From Gnomoniopsis sp. IMI 355080 (lineage: Eukaryota > Ascomycota > Sordariomycetes > Diaporthales > Gnomoniaceae), in the NCBI GenBank assembly GCA_027946555.1, contig JAPEVC010000003.1, positions 248,001-312,000 of the forward strand: DNA of 64,000 nt, written 5' to 3'. Every line of letters starts with the position of its first letter. Position 1 is the stretch's first letter. Of this stretch, positions 1 to 11,044 are shown piece by piece. Made by a program: the position numbers and the translations under genes. The notes below the pieces were generated by a model. The model saw nothing but the letters and a program-made list of their open reading frames with translations. It did not search any database and was not told the origin of the DNA.

Positions 1-1305
1 GCAAAGAGGAGAGGCGGTGGCCCGGTATTGTAGTAAAAAGAAAAGCAGCAGCACAACCCCTGGTGGCGTCACTTGGGCCCAGATCTTGGTCAAGCCGATA
101 TAATTCAAATGGAATATGTAGTATTCGGACCACCCGGTACATATACCCCCCTCCCCAAAATCGAGCCGCGCGCAGATGGGAGGGTGGCCATCGTGACTCG
201 AGATGCTGATTCGACCACAAGCCAGCACGGAGGGTAAATCTGCAGCCCAAAAAAGAACAAAAAAAAAGGTCACCAATTCCGGCCGGTTACCGAGGATTGC
301 GCAGCAGCCCTTCTTTGCCTCGAGGACATACAGGACTAGACCCTGGCCCGGGGTCAGGAAGCACAGTGATAGGTTGACAGGTCGCAGGAAGCAAAATAAG
401 CCAACTTTGCGTCAAATCATCAGGTAGCATTCAAAGCCTTGACCATTTGACGTCAAGCATCCCCATGATGTGATTGTTCGGCACATACGGAGTTATGATT
501 GGGGCTTTGAAGGCGTGTGCGTTCGCGTTCCAGCTTCTAGGAGGGCGTGAGGGTGGCTTGAATAGGAGAAAGTCAGATGAGGCGATATGACTGGACCTCG
601 GGAGGTGGCGTTTGTGCAGCTTTGCACTTGGCCTTGCTGCATATTGATGAACTGCTACTAGCAACAGAAAGAGTCTAGACGCCGGTACCTAGCCTCTTGC
701 AATTGTCCCGTCCCTTTTTTGTATTCGTCTTGTCTAGTAGCTTTGACCCTTGCTATATTTGGCCATTTATGTTGGTTGACCTGGGGGTATATTCAATGCG
801 TCTCTTGACAGCCGCCGCAGGTTCACGTGCCACTTATTGGACTGCGATGTATTTGAGATAAAGAAGGCAAAATAGCTAACATCCACTTCTCGCAGTATCG
901 TTTTGGGAGTTGTCCATCCAAGGGTCCCGGAAATGACCAGTTCCGAAATGTGCAAGTGATCAGTTGTGAGTGGATGCACGCATGCGACTTGTTCTCATGG
1001 TGTGTCGCACTGCACGTTGCTTCAGTAAAAACAGGTAATACTCGGAAGGTGGTATCAAATGTTCATTCTCGTGGCTTCATAGATACAGGGCTTTGCACGC
1101 AGCTGTGTGCAGCATGATGAAAGCTAGGTACCTAAGTACAAAGATAATTGTTTGCCCAGAATGCCCCCGCACCCTCTCCAGGGGTATACAGCCGGCAATG
1201 CCTGTGCCGGCTGGGGTCTAAATAATAGCATGCTCGCTCCTCCAAAAACAGCCAAAATGCAGTATTCGCTCCATGGGTATATGAGTTGTGACGTAGGAGA
1301 ATGCC
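1..1305. other. Intergenic, downstream of PH-domain gene
   Basis: No convincing coding region is seen on either strand. Short open frames at 203-427, 431-664 and 767-979 have no recognisable family, no splice partners and no coding-like composition. Two copies of the recurring GGTACCTA-type motif lie near 685 and 1128. The right end is the 3' flank of the minus-strand PH-domain gene. Confidence 0.6.
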
Positions 1306-2559
1306 TCATGCCACCGTTGGGTTGGATCCCCCAACAGCCATTTTCGCCTCGAGTTCCTTCCTTTTGGCTAACAAGCTCTTGAAGGCGCCGAGGCACTTCA
1401 CTAGAGAGTCCTCGTCATGAGCACAGAGCCTATAGCTCTTCTCCTCCGTAATGATCTGCAGGCAGTGTTTTTTTGTCCGGCTCATTGGATCGATATCGAC
1501 CACGCTGAGGATCATATTCATGCTGACGAGGAACTGGACAGTGTACTCTGACTCGTCCTTGTAAAGGATTAGGTTTCTAGGCCTCAGGACAGCCCAGCTG
1601 TTCTTCCACTGGCGCACTGCGCCTTTGCTGCGCAACCACCAAAGCCAACCCTGCCAGATAATGCGATCCGGGTCTTGATCAATATTGAGTCCACTGAGCT
1701 GGCTGGCATTTCTAGCACCAACGCTTGGTCGAGGGACTGCCGCCGAAATTGACGTGGGAGGTGTCTGAACAGCTAAGCTCTCGATGGACGCGCCGCGATA
1801 GCGTTGAATGTCCGAATCCGAAAAATCTGAGTGCGAGGCCCAGTCTGAGAGGCCCGAGGACTCGACAGTGATCGAGGGCCGTCGCGGATTGTATGAGGGT
1901 CGCCTGAAGCTGTGAAGGTGCAAGTCGACAGGTTCCGGTGAACTGGACATACATCCCTCACGGTCTTGTAAAATGCGGCCCGAGCCTGCATCCTTTTGTA
2001 TGCCAGACCCGGGGGGCATAAAAGAGTCGCGACGAACGACTGGACTGGCTAAGAACATTTCTTCCTCCTCCTCTTCTATTCTGGCATCCCTGCAAATGAT
2101 GTCGACCCATTCTTGCGCGTCCTCTTTTGTCGAGGCTTGGAAGTGGAAATTCTTGGATGGAGAGAATAAGCCGAAGACGTTTTGGCGCCTGTGTTTTGGA
2201 TCCTTGAGCAGAGTGACAGCCGTTAAATCTGACAAGTAAATCTTGTGGCGCAATTTGGTCTCCTGGTCGTCCTTGTAGATCGATAGGGTGTTGGGCCTAT
2301 AGACAACATAGATAGTCTTCCAAATCTTTGTCTTCTGTGTCCGCTTCTGTAGGTAGCCGCTTTTTATGACACGGTCAAATTCGAAGCTCCCATTTTGGTT
2401 GACGGGCGAGTAGGAGTCGAGGGAGTGATGATACTTGAAGCGCGCAGCCACATTCGGCGCAGGAAGAGCAATAGAAGTCGGAGGAATGTTGACAGAGGAT
2501 CGTTTGTTAGGAGAGCTGCTAGCCAAGGCCGCGGGCGGCTTCGTCTGTATATCGACCAT
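1306..2559 (-). CDS. Tandem PH-domain protein, Opy1-like
   Basis: A single-exon gene of 417 residues. Two pleckstrin-homology domains are visible. The first, about residues 66-160, begins with a GYLQKR strand and ends with an EDAQEWVDII helix. The second, about 300-395, begins with QGWLWWLRSKG and ends in a helix with the conserved Trp position replaced (SLVKCLGAFKSLL). A Ser/Pro-rich linker and an acidic run (EEEEEE) separate them. The architecture matches yeast Opy1, a phosphoinositide-binding protein of the plasma membrane that modulates PI4P 5-kinase signalling; that role is transferred from yeast. The start at 2559 is the first Met of an uninterrupted frame. The upstream DNA is a long pyrimidine-biased leader. 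The assignment to two PH domains is firm; the specific orthology is moderate. Confidence 0.85.
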   Translation of the reverse strand: MVDIQTKPPAALASSSPNKRSSVNIPPTSIALPAPNVAARFKYHHSLDSYSPVNQNGSFEFDRVIKSGYLQKRTQKTKIWKTIYVVYRPNTLSIYKDDQETKLRHKIYLSDLTAVTLLKDPKHRRQNVFGLFSPSKNFHFQASTKEDAQEWVDIICRDARIEEEEEEMFLASPVVRRDSFMPPGSGIQKDAGSGRILQDREGCMSSSPEPVDLHLHSFRRPSYNPRRPSITVESSGLSDWASHSDFSDSDIQRYRGASIESLAVQTPPTSISAAVPRPSVGARNASQLSGLNIDQDPDRIIWQGWLWWLRSKGAVRQWKNSWAVLRPRNLILYKDESEYTVQFLVSMNMILSVVDIDPMSRTKKHCLQIITEEKSYRLCAHDEDSLVKCLGAFKSLLAKRKELEAKMAVGGSNPTVA

Positions 2560-4398
2560 GGCAATGGTTGCGTGCGGCCGTAGCCAAGGAGGTGTGGTTG
2601 GAATAGCGAGGAAATTGTCGAGGGGGGTTGAGTAGCCGAAATGGCGCGCTTCGGATCGACAGACGGGCTGGAATGCGGTAGATTCAGGCTGGCTCGACGT
2701 TGAACAAGACTAGACAGAGGCAAAGAAAAGAACAAAGAGTGGCTGCTACGGTTGTAGGCATGTAAACGAGAGTACCCAACAGGAAAAGAGCTGTGAGAAG
2801 AACGAAAGTGACAAAAGAACAGGGGTAAAGAGTAGTTGGCTGGTGACGTGCGAGGAAACAAGGAAAGTTGAGGGTAAGGCGTGGTGGTGAGCTGTACAGT
2901 ACTTCATACAAGTACGAGGGCGGTGGAGCTGGACGGAGGGTCTTGGGTCTTGGGTCTTGTCGGTGTCAGATAAAATAAATTGGGAGTTTCCTCCTGCTGG
3001 GCCTGGACCAAAACGAAAGATAGTTTGAGCCCATCGGGGGCTAACCCAGTCGTGTGCAGGCTGAAGGGTGCGAGAGGGTTGCAAAGCAGAGTTTCCCTTT
3101 TGCACGCAATGGACGGTCGCTGTCAGGAGGGAAATGAAATGGGGATGCTGAAACCCGAGGCGGACATGCAAAGTGGTGCTGCTGCAGGGACCCCTGGCGT
3201 CCTAGGAAGAAGCGGCAGGAGCGGCGGAAGCGGGAAGGAGGCGGCAGTGGCCTGTCAGCCTGTGGACCCTCTACCATAGTAGCGTGTGGGGAGAGGCGCT
3301 ATGGGCAAAAGGGGCCCTGATTGGCTTCTTTCTTCAATTAAGTTTATGCAGCGAGACAGGCAACTTGCAGCTGGCAGCTCTCAACGGCCTCCCCATCTCC
3401 AAACAACTCCAAACACTTGGGCGGTTCAAAGATGGGACGACGGCGAGACAACCTTAACTCAAAGAGCCGATGAACTTGTTTTGGTGGCACGGCGCCTACC
3501 ATAATCAAAGGCGTTGAGATGATTTTCAGCTTGAAACGAGAGCTCGGCAGGCGGTTCCGGACATTTCTTCTACTCCAGGCGACCAACTCCGGCACCATTA
3601 CTACGGACAGAACACAATTGTCGGCGATGTCAAGACCAAAGGACCGGACCAAACTAAATGAACACCTGCTCTTCATAACTTGGGACGATGTGGTCCCTGG
3701 AAATCTGAGACGCGATTGACGGATGGCCAGATTGCCTAGGATCCTTGCAGCAATCATTCTTGACCCCGACTTAGCAGAAACGTCCATCACACTCGCGGGT
3801 CGATTTGCGCCGAGATTTGGAATGCTGTAGAGTGTCTGACTGTCAACAAGCTGTTCTGTTTATATGGGGGTTCCTTATAGTGGACAATTGCCACTTTTGC
3901 GTAACATGATATATGCATGGATATTCGCTGCGGGTAAGATCATTGTAGAACAACTTTGGTGCGTGGCGCCATACTCCAGGTGGTCAGTATACTGTGTACT
4001 ATGGCTTTGAAGACACCATCACTTCAGAGCCCGGCATACCAAACACACTCCCAACAGACATGGTAGTCTTGCCTCTAGGTTATGCGATTTTGGGGCATTT
4101 CGAAGGTGTTCTACGAGCGTGGGTTTCATACTGCAAAGAGCCAGAAGATCTCATGCGGGGTGGCATCTCGCCGTAAGACTCATCGTCTATCTTAGGTAGG
4201 TGCAGCTATGGCTGATAGGCTTACTTTGTGCGTGCCGTTTGGATCCAAGGCCACTCTCGATATGCACACTCATTTAATTCTCAAATACGGCAAAAGTGCC
4301 AGTGATTCTTCATCAATGCGAGCAGCTTAGGACTACCAATTCTCTTCAGACTCTAGCGAGTTATCACACATTGTTCACCACCATACCTGCTTGCTGAG
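2560..4398. other. Intergenic between divergent PH-domain and phosphotransferase genes
   Basis: This is the shared upstream region of two divergent genes. The part at about 2600-2950 is CT-rich when read toward the PH gene, as in fungal 5' leaders. Open frames here (for example 3344-3790 minus, 148 codons) carry no recognisable domain. No gene is supported. Confidence 0.5.
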
Positions 4399-5818
4399 AT
4401 GGCAGAATCAACATCAGCGGAGATCGCAGCTCGAATTGCAAATGAACTGGCTTCCACTGCCCTCGGCTGCAGCGCGCTCATCCCATTATTCGGAGGCACA
4501 GCCAACTTCATTTTCAAAGGGCAGCTTCTGAAGCCCCTTGACGACGGCACTACCGAAGTTGTGATAAAGCACGGTGAACGTTACAGTGCATCCTCCTCAT
4601 CCCTGAAGCTTTCCACAGCTCGTTGCGTAAGTCCTGTCGACACCTTGAGATTCTAGAAGAGGAGGAAAAGCTAGTCGCTCAATCTCTCACATGTAAGAAA
4701 GACTTTGGAACATGATTGCCTCAAAGCAGTAGAGAAACGTCTTCCACCAACCAGCAGTGAAGCCTGCAGCATTCGTACCCCGAAGGTGTACCTCTACAAT
4801 TCGAAATCAAGTACTCTGGTCCAGGAATACTTGCCTCATGCCCTGGACCTGAAGACTTACGCATTGAAGCATTTTTCAGCTACAACACCTGCCTCTACGA
4901 AGCCTCAGATTATCGAAATAGGCAAAGGTTTGGGGAAGTGGCTGCGCAGTTTCCATGCTTGGGCTGCAACTCAGGAATCTCTCCGAAACCTGGCCAGAAC
5001 CAACAGGCAGATGCAGTGCATCAAGCTCAAATATAATTACGGACTGCTGCTCCAGCGGGTGGACAGCTTCCCAACCATTCTAACGAAATCGAGGTCCGTG
5101 TTCGAGGAGGTTTTTGCTATGGCTCAGGCTGAGCTGGGTGACGAGGACAAGTTGCAGGTTATTCATGGCGACTTTTGGACCGGGAAGTAAGTTCTAAGTC
5201 TTCTGACTTTCTGTCGAACATCTTCCCATACGCACGCGTCGTGTGAGACACTAGACCGACCACCAGGTCTTCTCCCCCTCTAACACGAAGCCCAGCCTCA
5301 AACTCATCAGCGCCCGCTCTCATCTACTCTATAAAAAGTGCGGAATGGATGGCACTAGGGTGCCCATCCATTGCATCATTCTCATCTCATTCTGCGCAAA
5401 AGAGCTTCAGACTGACTTTAACAGTATTCTGATTCCAAACGAGGATATTGAATCAGGCAGTCAGACATCCCTCTTCGTCATAGACTGGGAAATGTGCCAG
5501 CTATGGAAGCCGCAACTAGACCTGGGCCAGATGATCGCAGAGCTGTATGAGCTCACCTTGTACAAGGACATCCAAGCCGGTCTGTGGCTTATCGAAGGTT
5601 TCGTCTCTGGGTATGGGTTTGTGGATGATAGCTTCGCCTTTAGGACTTTGCTTCATGTAGGCACACACCTCGTGGGTTTCGGGAGTATGGTGGCAGGCTG
5701 GGGCACAACAGAGCAACGTGAGAGTGTGGCGAGGACAGGTCGTGATATTATCTTGCGGGCATGGCAGAAGGATAAAAGCTGGTTTGCAGAGCATGATCTA
5801 ATGAGCCTTTTCAAATAA
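4399..5818 (+). CDS. Aminoglycoside/choline-kinase-type phosphotransferase (APH family)
   Basis: Three exons are inferred: 4399-4626, 4702-5186 and 5425-5818, giving 368 residues. The joins restore family motifs. Exon 1 to 2 gives a Ser-Thr-Ala-Arg-Cys then Thr-Leu-Glu stretch typical of fungal APH proteins. Exon 2 to 3 completes the catalytic loop HGDFWTGN. The metal-binding motif follows as VIDWEMCQ, then DLGQMIAELYE. These are the hallmarks of the protein-kinase-like fold that phosphorylates small hydroxylated substrates; the substrate here is unknown. The second intron is long for this window (238 nt) but ends with a good CTGAC branch site and AG. The gene stands alone, 0.8 kb upstream of the aminopeptidase gene on the same strand. 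The family call is confident; the substrate is not. Confidence 0.82.
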
Positions 5819-6596
5819 AACTAGATGTTAGGTCTTTTGGAATGCTCAATTAGTAGTCAGTATATACAATGTAGAGGTACAATGTAGCGAGATGTCCCAC
5901 GCTCGAGTATCCCATCCAGCTACCCAATCGGAATGCATTCCGAACTACAATACTAGATTTGCGAGGATTTTTTTGATCGGAGACACAGCTGAAATGTTGT
6001 AATATTCGGCTGTTGGTACAAAAAGTGGCGTTCTTTTTCGTACGGGGCAAGCACAAGCTCACTGAGACCCCCCCCCCCCAAAGCAGCATTCCGGGATTAT
6101 TGGTGCGGGTGAACCCGTACCGGCACAGGGATGTGGGTATAATACGGACAGAAAAGAGCTGCAAGCAATTGGTCTATTTTCTTCTTGACGGGTCACAGAG
6201 AATTTCCAGTTCCTTCATGTTGATTTGCAGAGAGACAAGTGACGATCGAATTAAAGGTGAAATGATATAAAGGACGATCCGGTCAGGTGACGGACTCAAT
6301 TCAGGGACATACTCTATAGGACCTTAGGTAATACTGGTACCGTATCGCGTGGTTGCCGGGTTATCTGGGCAAGCCGGGATGGACGCTGATGATATACGAC
6401 TCATCTCGACTGCTGTCACCATCACCTTCTATCTAAATTACCTATCTCCCACCCAAGGCACTTACATTACGGAACTCATCCTGAATCTAGCATCCTCAGC
6501 ATCGATAGGGTAGCGCTCAGCGGCCCTCAGCACAATACCTTGTTTCCAGTCTCAGCGCGTTACTCGCGTTAGATAGCTGATCGCTCAGCCTGCAAC
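5819..6596. other. Intergenic; poly-C tract
   Basis: This is the promoter side of the aminopeptidase gene. A homopolymer run of about ten C residues lies at about 6068-6078. No convincing gene is seen. Confidence 0.5.
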
Positions 6597-8305
6597 ATGG
6601 ACACGCACTGCGATTACAACTTGGTCGATGTTGACGAATTTGATGCCCTGTGAGTGACGCCGACGCCTGTTGAACCGTTTTCAACCGTGTTTCCGATTCA
6701 CTGATCCAGTGGTCTCTTGTCTATAGTTCAATCGAGCTTCGACTTCAAAGCTCCAAGACCCTTGTCTCTCCTATAGATCAGGCCAAGCACTTACAGTCTG
6801 AGAAGTACCCAGGTTGGCCAATACGCAACCCCCTCTGGTCACCTTCATTTCTGATATTTCCCCAGCCAAAACTCATGCTCTCAAGGTGAAGGATGAGCTC
6901 AATGTAACAAGTGGACTCATTTACCTGGACGGTCAGGTCGAGAAGCAATGGGAAGATACAGATGGGGACATGCCCTTTCGACAGCGTAGATATGCCTTCT
7001 ACCTCTCTGGCGCAAACTTCCCAGGCACAAAAGTCACCTACGACATCGCCAAGGATTCTTTGATCCTCTGGGTGCCGGTTCGACAACCGTCTAAGGTACT
7101 GTGGTACGGGACGGTACCTAGCATCAAGGAATGTGTGGAGAAATTTGACGTCGACTCCGTCCAAAACATTGTTGACCTAGAAGCTTATTTGGAGGAGATT
7201 CTTGACCCACAAAAGGACCCTCCAACAGTTCATGTACTACATATGAATGAGCGCCCGCCGCCTCTGAGCTGGGAGCGTCCGGATGAAGGTCTTACCCTGC
7301 GACTTGATGACATATCTCTCAAGAGGGCGATGGCTTTTGCGCGCGCCGTGAAGACTCCATATGAGATTGCAAAGATACGAAGAGCCAATGAAATATCTTC
7401 TGAGGCGCATCGTGAGGTGTTGAGACACATCAAAACCTTGAAGAATGAGGCGCAGGTCGAGTCCATCTTCTTGTCGAAGTGCCGGGAACTCGGCGCGAAG
7501 GAACAGGCCTATCCTCCGATCGCTGGATCCGGACCTAATGCTGCGGTTCTCCATTACAGTGCCAACGATCAGGACTTTGGCAGTCGCCAACTGATGGTTC
7601 TCGATGCGGGTGCAGAGTTCGACTGTTACGCGAGCGACGTTACTCGTACCTTTCCACTCAATGGAAAGTTCAGCAAGGAAGCCAAGAAAGTCTACCAGAT
7701 CGTCCTAGCGATGCAGGACTCGTGTATCAATATGATTAGGCCTGGGACATCATGGAACGAAGTGCAGCTGAACGCCATTGACGTTGCCAGGAAAGGACTG
7801 CTAAATATAGGCATTTTGCAGTCGGGACACTCGGGTCAGATGCCTAGCAATGATGCAGTCCGTCCATTCTTCCCGCACGGTCTTGGTCATCTCGTCGGTC
7901 TGGACACCCATGACGTTATCTTAGATGCCATAATCACATTTGGAGGCAAGCGTCACAGCTGGGATCCTGTGGCCGTTGAGGGAAGCAACTCTGGGGCTCG
8001 AAGGCTAAGTGAGGGCATGGTGATCACTTGTGAGCCAGGCATCTATTTCAATAGGTACGTGAATTTCGTCGTGAAACTGAGTAGTGCTGTCCTGACTAAC
8101 AATTCCAAGGGCATACATCGACGACTACTTCTCACAGAAGCCAGATCTTGAGCAGTATGTCAACAGGGCGATGCTGGAAGTGTACTACCCGGTCGCAGGC
8201 TGTCGACTTGAGGATTGTATATTGGTCGTGGAGAATGGGTGGGAGAACTTGACGACCGCACCCAAGGGCGATGAGATGATCAAGACCATCAATGAAGAAG
8301 CATGA
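6597..8305 (+). CDS. Xaa-Pro aminopeptidase / prolidase-type metallopeptidase (M24B)
   Basis: Four exons are inferred: 6597-6649, 6727-6812, 6866-8054 and 8110-8305, encoding 507 residues. The N-terminal VDEFDAL motif and the phrase GLIYLDGQ, then RQRRYAFYLSG, are characteristic of the aminopeptidase-P N domain. The pita-bread catalytic domain supplies metal ligands in DAGAEFDCYASDVTRTF, in the HGLGHLVGLDTHD box and in CEPGIYF, with the last Glu ligand expected in the C-terminal exon region (RLEDCILV). The enzyme should remove an N-terminal residue preceding proline, or split Xaa-Pro dipeptides, probably in the cytosol because no signal peptide is seen. The start at 6597 gives the conserved N-terminal peptide across two small exons; an internal Met would lose it. 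The fourth exon is entered from a GTACGT donor, with a CTAAC branch before the acceptor. Confidence 0.92.
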
Positions 8306-8521
8306 TAAGTCTGAGAATAGCTGTGGTACGAAAACTTTCTAATCACCTAATATGACTCTAAATCGCAATGCTAGGAAAATCCCCAAATGCTAGACCAACA
8401 ATGAACGCCGACTCATACGCTAAACACCCTTTTGATACACTGCTTTGCCTTCCATCCATCCAAACTGCGCCGTCTTCCCGCTCTTCTCTTGATCCATTAT
8501 ATACAATACCGACAAAATTGC

Positions 8522-9896
8522 TCATAGATACTTCTTGGGCGTTGACTTCTTTTTCTTGTAAACGACGTAGCCAGCGACCAGAACCAGCTGACTGCCAATA
8601 ATGACAGCGATGAGCCGTCCGTGGCCGGGTGAGGCGTGCTCCTTGACAGTGTCGTGCAGCTCTGCGTGAGTGTCTTTGACAGCACCCTTGATCGAGCGCT
8701 CAGCGGAGTTGACCTTGTTGGTGACGTCGCCCTTGAGTTTGCGTATCTCCGATTCCAGGTTTGTGATCTTGTTCTCCAGACTTGGAATCATGTCCAGTTT
8801 ATTTTTGAGATCGTTGAGCTGTTTGGCAATCTCGGCGTGGCGTGTCTCACCAGTTACGTCTGCCTGTGTCATTCTGCTAAAGATGACCGAAAGGTGATGA
8901 TTAGTGCTCTGAAGTCGATCGTGAAGATCCGCAAACTGCGCCGCCGAGCTCGTGATCGTTGCCGCGTTGGCATCAGCAATGTCGTCCTCGAAGCTTGAGT
9001 CCCACCTGCCAGAAGAGCCGGCCTGGTACGCGGGCGGGTTCTTGGCCTCGCCGCTGCTAAAGAAGCCGCCTCCCTGCGATCCGCTATCCTGCGACAAAAC
9101 CTTCTGGTTGTGGGTGTCTTGGCTAGGGTCGACGTTCTCGCTCATGACAACCATTTTGAAGATCTCGAACGAGTCCGGGTTATCAGCACTCGCTGCTGTG
9201 ATACCCAACTTGTATCCGGGCGGGATGCTGATCTTGTTGCTCTCGAAGCACAGCTGTCCATCAATCTCGACCTTGAAATTGTCGACCGTCTGGCGAAACT
9301 TGATCTGGGAGGGGCGGCCCAGGTTGCGGTACGCATGGTCGCAATGGCCGAATGACTGCCCGTCGACTGTCATCTTAGAGTAGTCCTTGGTGCCGTCGTT
9401 CAAGAACCCGCGCACCATGCTCGTACCGCTGCCATATGTGTAGAGCACGAGCGCCAAGCCCTCAAACTTGCCCACTTGGTACACGGACGAGGTGCCCACA
9501 TCCTGGGGATCCTTAGTGAGCCAGATGTTCAGGTTGCCACCAGCATGCTCGGGCCCACTGGCACGGAAATCGACATCGGCGACCCATTGTGTATGTTGCA
9601 GGGGCTTCTCGGCCCAGATAGCGGCGCGCTGGTTGCCCGGGGCAGGCGGGGTGAGGATGATTTTGTTGGATAGGATCTCGGGCTCATTGGGATTGCCTTG
9701 AAGAGAATAGTTGGGTATTCTACCGTCGTTGCTGGGGCTTATTCTACGCGATGAGACGATTCAGCCTTTTTGCTTGTGAATGGGACCTTGGAGCACAATA
9801 TACTTACTTGCCATCATAGCCAAAACTGAGCTCGTTAATCAGATACTGAGCAACCGCAGGTGATACTAAGCCCAACAGGGCGGAGAAGGAGCGCAT
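8522..9896 (-). CDS. L-type (legume-like) lectin cargo receptor, Emp46/Emp47-like
   Basis: Two exons on the minus strand, 9808-9896 and 8522-9743, encode 436 residues. The first exon encodes a hydrophobic signal peptide (MRSFSALLGLVSPAVAQ). A lectin domain follows (SFGYDGK, then WVADVDFRASG, then GNLNIWLTKD, the VYQVGKFEGLALVL strand and a VEIDGQLCF segment). Next come a Gly/Ser-rich region, a coiled coil (LENKITNLESEIRKLK), one transmembrane segment near the C-terminus and a basic cytosolic tail ending KKYL. That tail fits the KKXX dilysine signal for COPI-mediated return to the ER. The family shuttles glycoproteins from ER to Golgi. The gene is head-to-head with ALG8 across 1.15 kb. The N-terminal exon was too small to appear as a long ORF and was recovered from the GTAAGT donor. 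Confidence 0.88.
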
Positions 9897-11044
9897 ATTT
9901 GCTATAGCAGCGGATATGTTATAGAGAGGCTTTACACAGTATCAGATACTTGAAAATGCCGGACAAGGTGTCTTCTATCCGCCAAGTCCGAGTGGTATGG
10001 TGAAGGAGATGAGTTGAGGCCACTCTGGCGATTCGGAGACTTTGCGACTTGCAACAGGCGAAATAGCAGGACGCGACCGTGTTCCGAACTCCCAAAACGC
10101 CCTCGGCTCTCTTCGAGTTCCAGCTCAGTTCAACAGATGGATGGAGACCTGCAGTTTCAATATAAAGGTAGCCTGCCAGAAAGGAAATGCGGGTATCGTA
10201 AATGGATTGCAGGTTGTTGAAGAATGCAAACGGGAAAGTCTCAGACTATGTCTCTGATCTTTCAGAATATGGTAAGCTGTCTTTATCAAGACGGATCGAT
10301 TTGGGTAGACTGGAAACTTAAGTACCTACCCCTGTTGCCGCCTGCATGGGGTCTAGACCAGGTCTCAGGTACTAGCAACATGGGGGCCAAGCCTTCCCAG
10401 AGGTACTTCTTTAGCCCAGGAACATTGATCTCCTATGCCAATACCCTGGAAAAAGTTGTTCGTACTCCATGATCTTATTGTTGGTCCACACTCTGAAGGC
10501 TACTCCTTCTGTGGGCAATGACCATGGGTCTTGGTCTCGGTCTTGTGCTTGTGGTGACAAGTGAGTATACAGTATAGAAAGAAGGTCCTGTGCACGCCGT
10601 TAGTCAGTTTCAAGGTACAAATTATACAAGATGACGACTATTTTCAGCATAGCAGCAGCAGCCTTGTTGCCTGTCTTTGGTAAGACACTTTGAGACTCCA
10701 TTGGGGCCATCCTTTAGCCTGTGCTTATATCTTGTGTATCGTGATCAGTTGTACTATAGGCTGTTATATTTAGGAAACTCCCAAGCAAAGTAGGTACAGT
10801 ACCTCGCAATGGAGCACATGGATTTGCATGCATCGGATAGAAGTTGCCAGACAGCACGCTAAAATAGCGACCCACCCAGCTGGCTCAAGGGCCACCTGGC
10901 AGGGGTCCTCGAACACGTCGACCTTAGAAGCTCCAGCTGTGGTCGTGGGTGCAGGTTGTCTTCCAGATTTCATCCTCTGGAAGAAACAACCCCACAACAC
11001 AACACAACATTGCCATTTTCAGGTGGTCATGACTGATGACAAAA
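9897..11044. other. Divergent promoter region between the Emp47-like gene and ALG8
   Basis: A non-coding stretch of 1.15 kb. It holds a cluster of short motifs of the AGGTAC/GTACCT type near 10320, 10370, 10401 and 10790. Small ORFs here look random. Both flanking genes start outward from it, so it must contain both promoters. Confidence 0.5.

Noticed and set aside
3344..3790. 148-codon minus-strand ORF
   Set aside because: No domain, no start context and no coding-like composition; lies in the divergent promoter region.
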